A stretch of DNA of 64,000 nucleotides. Origin: Plantago major. Lineage: Eukaryota; Streptophyta; Magnoliopsida; Lamiales; Plantaginaceae. The translations under genes were made by a program, and so were the position numbers. Where the stretch lies: contig CM048839.1 in the NCBI GenBank assembly GCA_026545765.1, positions 64,281,187 to 64,345,186 of the forward strand, given 5' to 3'. Shown in pieces: positions 60,416-64,000 of the stretch (position 1 is the first letter of the stretch; every line of letters starts with the position of its first letter). The notes under the pieces were generated by a model, which made no database searches, was not told the origin of the DNA, and saw nothing but the letters and a program-made list of their open reading frames with translations.

Positions 60416-61529
60416 TTATGGTTTGTTTTCCTTTTTTCGAGTATTGATGATAAAAGAATGTTAAGAAGACCGGGGTAATAAAAGAAAATTTTCAAGGTTG
60501 ATGATGGCGACTTAAGGTGCGACACAGGAAGAGGGAATCCTTTGCTTGTTGAGGTGGGCTGGCGATGAGGTGTTGTATTAAAGTTATGCATACTAAGTGC
60601 AATCGAAAGAAGTTGAGGATTTGTTTGAAAGCTGAATGATAAGCAAAAGAAGCTGTATTGTTGAGATTGGATTTGAAGTCTGTTTTAGGTTTTGTTGTGA
60701 AGATACCTCATGGCATTGTCCCTTGGTTGGTTGAGAGGTTTAACCACATTTCATATGTTCAAAAAATCGATCATTTGAATATAAGATTACGAGGATGATG
60801 TTCATGACATTTTCATGCTTCATGAATCACAGCAATGAAGTTCCCATCAAGTTTAAGTATAAAGGGAAGAACATTGTCCCTTGATAGTGTTTCTAAAGAG
60901 AATGATTTGAGGGCTGGATGGGTAGAATCTGTCAAGGGTTGGGCTAAGGTGACTACTAGTGGTGAAGTGAGTTTGTCATGTGTGAAGAAGCGACTTATTA
61001 GTTTGGCAGATGGTGGAGATGAGTTTAAGCAGCTCTTTGTTATATATGCATGTGGGTGTTTTCTTGCTCCTACTTCAACAGGATATGTTGATTCAAAATT
61101 GTTGCTATCTGTACAAGATGTAGGGCTCATTAGGACATTTGATTGGTGTTCATATGTCATTGATAAGTTGGCTTATGCTATCAGAAACTTTAGAGGCGAT
61201 TTTTGTTACATCGTGGTTGTGTTGTTGTCTTGTTGTTTTGCTATCTACATAGGTTTAACTATTTGGGACGTAATGCGCCTTCATCCCTTCCGCTTTTCTC
61301 CCATTGGACTGATAAAATTATCGAGGATAGGATTGGTGGTGAGAAAAAAGTTGGTTATGGATTAACACCCATGAGTTCTATCTATCCTATAACTAAAGCA
61401 AAGCAGTCAAGGCCTTTGTTTCATATTGGTCCACAATTTGCTGAAGGGTTTGTCAAGTATCCCATTGGTGAAGGCTTGCCGAGGAATTCAGAAATTAAGG
61501 CATGTCGGAAAATGTAAGTAATGTTCTTT

Positions 61530-61830
61530 ACGAGATCATAGTTTTTTGTATTGAGAACATATTACTTTATGTTTGTTATCATAGTTTTTTTTGTATTGAG
61601 AACATATGACTTTTTTGTTGATAACATAAGTTTTCTTATTGAGATCATATTACTTTATGCTGATAACATAGGTTATTTCATTGAGATCATACTACTTTAT
61701 GTTTGATATCATAGTTTGTTGTATTATGAACATATTACTTTTTGTTGATAACATAAGTTCTTTTATTGAGATCATATTACTTTATGCTGATAACATAGGT
61801 TATTTTATTGAGATCATATGACTGTTTTTT
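61530..61830 (+). repeat. Cluster of GAGA(A/T)CATA / GATAACATA motifs, second intron
   Basis: About ten copies alternate between GAGATCATA, GAGAACATA and GATAACATA, each followed by TTACTTTATG, GTTTTTT or similar, with a rough repeat of 25-35 bases. TTATTGAGATCATATTACTTTATGCTGATAACATAGGTTA recurs as a larger block near 61638 and 61761. The cluster is confined between splice donor 61514 and acceptor 61870. Confidence 0.82.
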
Positions 61831-62237
61831 TTTTAACTTAGTACTTTTGTTTTTTTTTTCTTTTTTTAAGAGTGTTGATGAGTCATGGAGGATTTTCAAG
61901 AGAGATTCAGAGGTCATTATCGTGCATCTGGAAAGGTTGTTAAACATTGGTGTTGGAATTACCATCATTTGCTAGTTCACAACCTTCGATCACCTTCACG
62001 AAATGGTGGTCTAATCCATTGCTTCATCAATTATTGATCGTATTTGTCTTTGGTTTCATCTTTGAAGGTGATGGATGGACCCAGTTTTTCTCTTGGTTTC
62101 TCTCAAGAAGTTATGTCTCAACTTGAATCTCAGTCCGAAGGTGATAATCTTTATGACACATAGACTGGCATGATTTCTATAGACCTTGCTTCAACTCAAG
62201 ATGATTTTCAGGATGTGCCTTGTCCATCTACTGTTAA

Positions 62238-62307
62238 TCTTTATCCACCTGAGCCTCCATTGAAGAATATCGATCCACCTCAGTCTCCATTGAAGAATAT
62301 CGATGAT
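62238..62307 (+). repeat. 30 bp tandem duplication within exon 2
   Basis: The unit CCACCTGAGCCTCCATTGAA plus GAATATCGAT is repeated once with two base changes. In the protein this gives PPEPPLKNID followed by PPQSPLKNID. It is an in-frame ten-residue repeat. Confidence 0.85.
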
Positions 62308-62636
62308 GTCTTGTTGATAGCTAAAGCTGTTGAGTTTGAAGCTAACGACATGCCAGAAGATAATGATAATGATGGTTTTGATGATACTATTAATCATGAC
62401 CACCAACAAAATCGCGAATAAAGAGATAGCTGTTGAGAAGCATGATAGTGAGAATTATGATGAGATAATTCTTGGATGTGAATTAGATTGTGGTCTATAA
62501 ACGAGATGTTGTCATGGGAGCAAGGTTATGAGGAGGATTAATAGTTATTCAAAGAAAGTCTTGAAGACATTAGTGAAGGAAGTTGCTGACTATTGCTTTT
62601 TCATTCAAGAGAATGAGATGTAAGTCATTTTTAATT

Positions 62637-62690
62637 TTTTTTATTGAGATCATATGTTTTTTATTGAGATCATAGTTTTTTATTTTACTA
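62637..62690 (+). repeat. Two copies of TTGAGATCATA, third intron
   Basis: TTTTTTATTGAGATCATATG and TTTTTTATTGAGATCATAGT stand in tandem inside the 88-base intron 62620-62707. It is the same motif as in the other introns. Confidence 0.8.
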
Positions 62691-63671
62691 TTTTTTTTAT
62701 TTTGTAGGGATTTTAAAAATTTGTTTGGTTCGATGAGGTTCCTTTGGGTGAATCTGAGACCACACCGGACAATGTTGCCTTCAAATATGATATCTTACAT
62801 CATTGTGGATGGTTTGGGTTATGCTTTTGAATAACGAGCTAAGAACTGCGATGAGTTTAAGATTAAATGGTTTTGGTTCCACCTAATATCTCTGTATGTT
62901 TGTGAACTTTCATTTTGTAGGTTTTGTGAACCTTTTTTAACACTAATAGAGTTGTTTTTGTTCTTTCATTTTAGGATTCTTGGTCGAGCTTGCGGTGTTT
63001 TCAAAGCGGTGTTGGTAAAAGGTTTTGATCGTGATGGTCGTGATCTAACCATGAAAAATATGCGAGGTGCATTTAATTATTCATTGTTGAAAACTTGGGA
63101 ACATCAATTTGATTTGAAGTCTGTCTGGTATATTGTTTTTATTTGTTTGTATCTGCGGCTTCATAGTTTTGATTTCACATGATCACATAGATTTTTGTGT
63201 TTTTTTCCGATTTTTGTACCTTTGATCTCACATGACATTTTACATGTTATGTGATCAACATGGAGATGAAGTGTATTGATATCTTGATAATAAATCTCAT
63301 AATGAAACATCTGCAATCTTACTTTGAAGTCTTTGGTAAGTCAAGTATCATGTTTTTTAAGTTTGTTTTTTGTTTTTTTTGTGTACGCATGTGTTGTAAT
63401 ACATTGTTTTTTGTTTTTCAATAGCGTGAAGCATTCTCGGTCTTTCTTATTAGCAAAGGTCTGCATTCTAAAGGGTTAGCTGTGAATCAGTTCGAAATGA
63501 AGAAAATTAAGTTTGATTGGATTACCGACAAGAATACAAATGATTGTGGTGTTTACCTTATGAAGCACATGGAATTGTTCAAAGGGGAGAAATTTAAATA
63601 TCCTTTCCTTACGCAGGTAACTTATGAACTTTTTTTTTTTTTTTTTTACTGTATTTGCCAACATGGTGGTT

Positions 63672-63712
63672 TTGTTTGAGAACATCGTGTTTTTAGTTGA
63701 GATCTTAGCTTT
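63672..63712 (+). repeat. TTGAGAACATCG / TTGAGATCTTAG pair, last intron
   Basis: Two variant motif copies lie between donor 63617 and acceptor 63734, separated by TGTTTTTAG. They match the motif seen in the earlier introns. Confidence 0.75.
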
Positions 63713-64000
63713 ATTCACTGTTTTTTTTATGTAGGTTTCAAGAAGGTGGGTGCTTCGTGTTGAGATTATGGCTACATTGGTTTTGTGTGATATAAATGGT
63801 CTGAGGGATAGTATATTGAAAAGAGTCAATGCCTTCATTGATATGAAGAAAAAGTTTGATCCAAAGAAAAACATCAACATTGATCTTTGGAAGGTGTTTG
63901 ATGAAAAAGTTAGGTTGAAGGTTGCCGAGGGTGAAGCATAACCAGCGATTGAAATGAACAAGGTTGAGGAGGTAGACACATGTTTGAATTATGATCTTTG

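Larger units (their letters stand above)
60630..63941 (+). pseudogene. Ulp1-like cysteine protease gene with DUF1985-type N-terminus, broken
   Basis: Exon 1 (about 60630-61513) reads VLGFVVKIPHGIVPWLVERF, HDIFML, DLRAGWVESVKGWAKVTTSG, FVIYACGCFLAPTSTGYVDS and, after a frameshift near 61200, CVVVLLFCYLHRFNYLG and SHWTDKIIEDRIGG. This is the N-terminal region of plant DUF1985/Ulp1 proteins. Exon 2 (61871-62619) has GPSFSLGFSQE and an acidic part. Later exons start near 62708, 62975, 63210, 63425 and 63735. They give SMRFLWVNLRPHRTML (Ulp1 fold start), CVINMEMKCIDILDN (catalytic Asp region), and WITDKNTNDCGVYLMKHMEL with the nucleophile Cys of C48 proteases. Stop: 63939-63941. Splice donors GT at 61514, 62620, 63336 and 63617 are clear. 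C48 enzymes cleave SUMO-type conjugates; copies like this are often carried by Mutator-like elements. Stops near 62160 and 62830 and several frameshifts suggest decay. No transposase is in the window. Confidence 0.75.

Noticed and set aside
60129..60591. Minus-strand frames rich in Lys, Asn and repeated CSQ/LNK words
   Set aside because: They are translations of the TTGAGA(A/T)CATAG intron repeats and not proteins.
1..64000. tRNA, rRNA, telomere repeats or organelle insertions
   Set aside because: I saw no cloverleaf-compatible sequence, no TTTAGGG runs, and no recognisable rDNA or plastid gene sequence.

Overview
The window is plant nuclear DNA, probably from a eudicot. The evidence is a plant L1-type LINE, a Ty1/copia element, a hAT-type DNA element, a plant-style Ulp1-like gene with GT-AG introns, and a relic of a plant-like ELF1 gene. 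I cannot name the species. Nothing suggests bacterial, organellar or viral DNA, and I see no intact ordinary gene.

Positions 1-43468 (68% of the window) are one uninterrupted tandem satellite. The repeat unit is 395-396 bp, with about 110 copies in a single orientation. Each unit is a heptamer of diverged ~56 bp subunits (56+59+56+56+56+56+56), most of them beginning GTTTAA. Longer periods lie on top of this: about 1,184 bp (three units) at the diverged left end and about 1,580 bp (four units) around 6.3-11.0 kb. The array decays slightly before it enters a 100-N gap (43469-43568), so its right boundary is not resolved.

Positions 43569-45490 hold a probable copia LTR end, unassigned AT-rich DNA, and a recognisable ELF1 transcription elongation factor sequence (44617-44932). 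The ELF1 frame is broken only by small indels, so it is either a young pseudogene or damaged by consensus errors.

Positions 45500-53460 are a three-layer nest with readable insertion footprints. A plus-strand zf-RVT (non-LTR reverse transcriptase C-terminal) relic was split by a full-length minus-strand LINE. The LINE is flanked by a 15 bp target duplication that matches at 14 positions and has a poly(A) tail. A 1,011 bp hAT-type element, with a perfect 8 bp duplication CTTCCATC, then landed in LINE ORF1.

Positions 53785-59024 are an old minus-strand Ty1/copia element with recognisable LTRs, PBS and PPT. It lacks gag and protease, its 3' LTR is truncated, and its RT domain is interrupted by about 1.4 kb that resembles a solo LTR.

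Positions 59600-63941 are a multi-exon plus-strand gene of the plant DUF1985/Ulp1 type, commonly carried by Mutator-like elements. It has several frame breaks. Its introns, but not its exons, are filled with copies of a short motif of the form TTGAGA(A/T)CATAG.

The layout fits a satellite block, possibly pericentromeric or subtelomeric, that borders a graveyard of nested transposons. The candidates for something not previously described are the heptameric satellite with its position-conserved dyads and the intron-confined repeat of the Ulp1-like gene.
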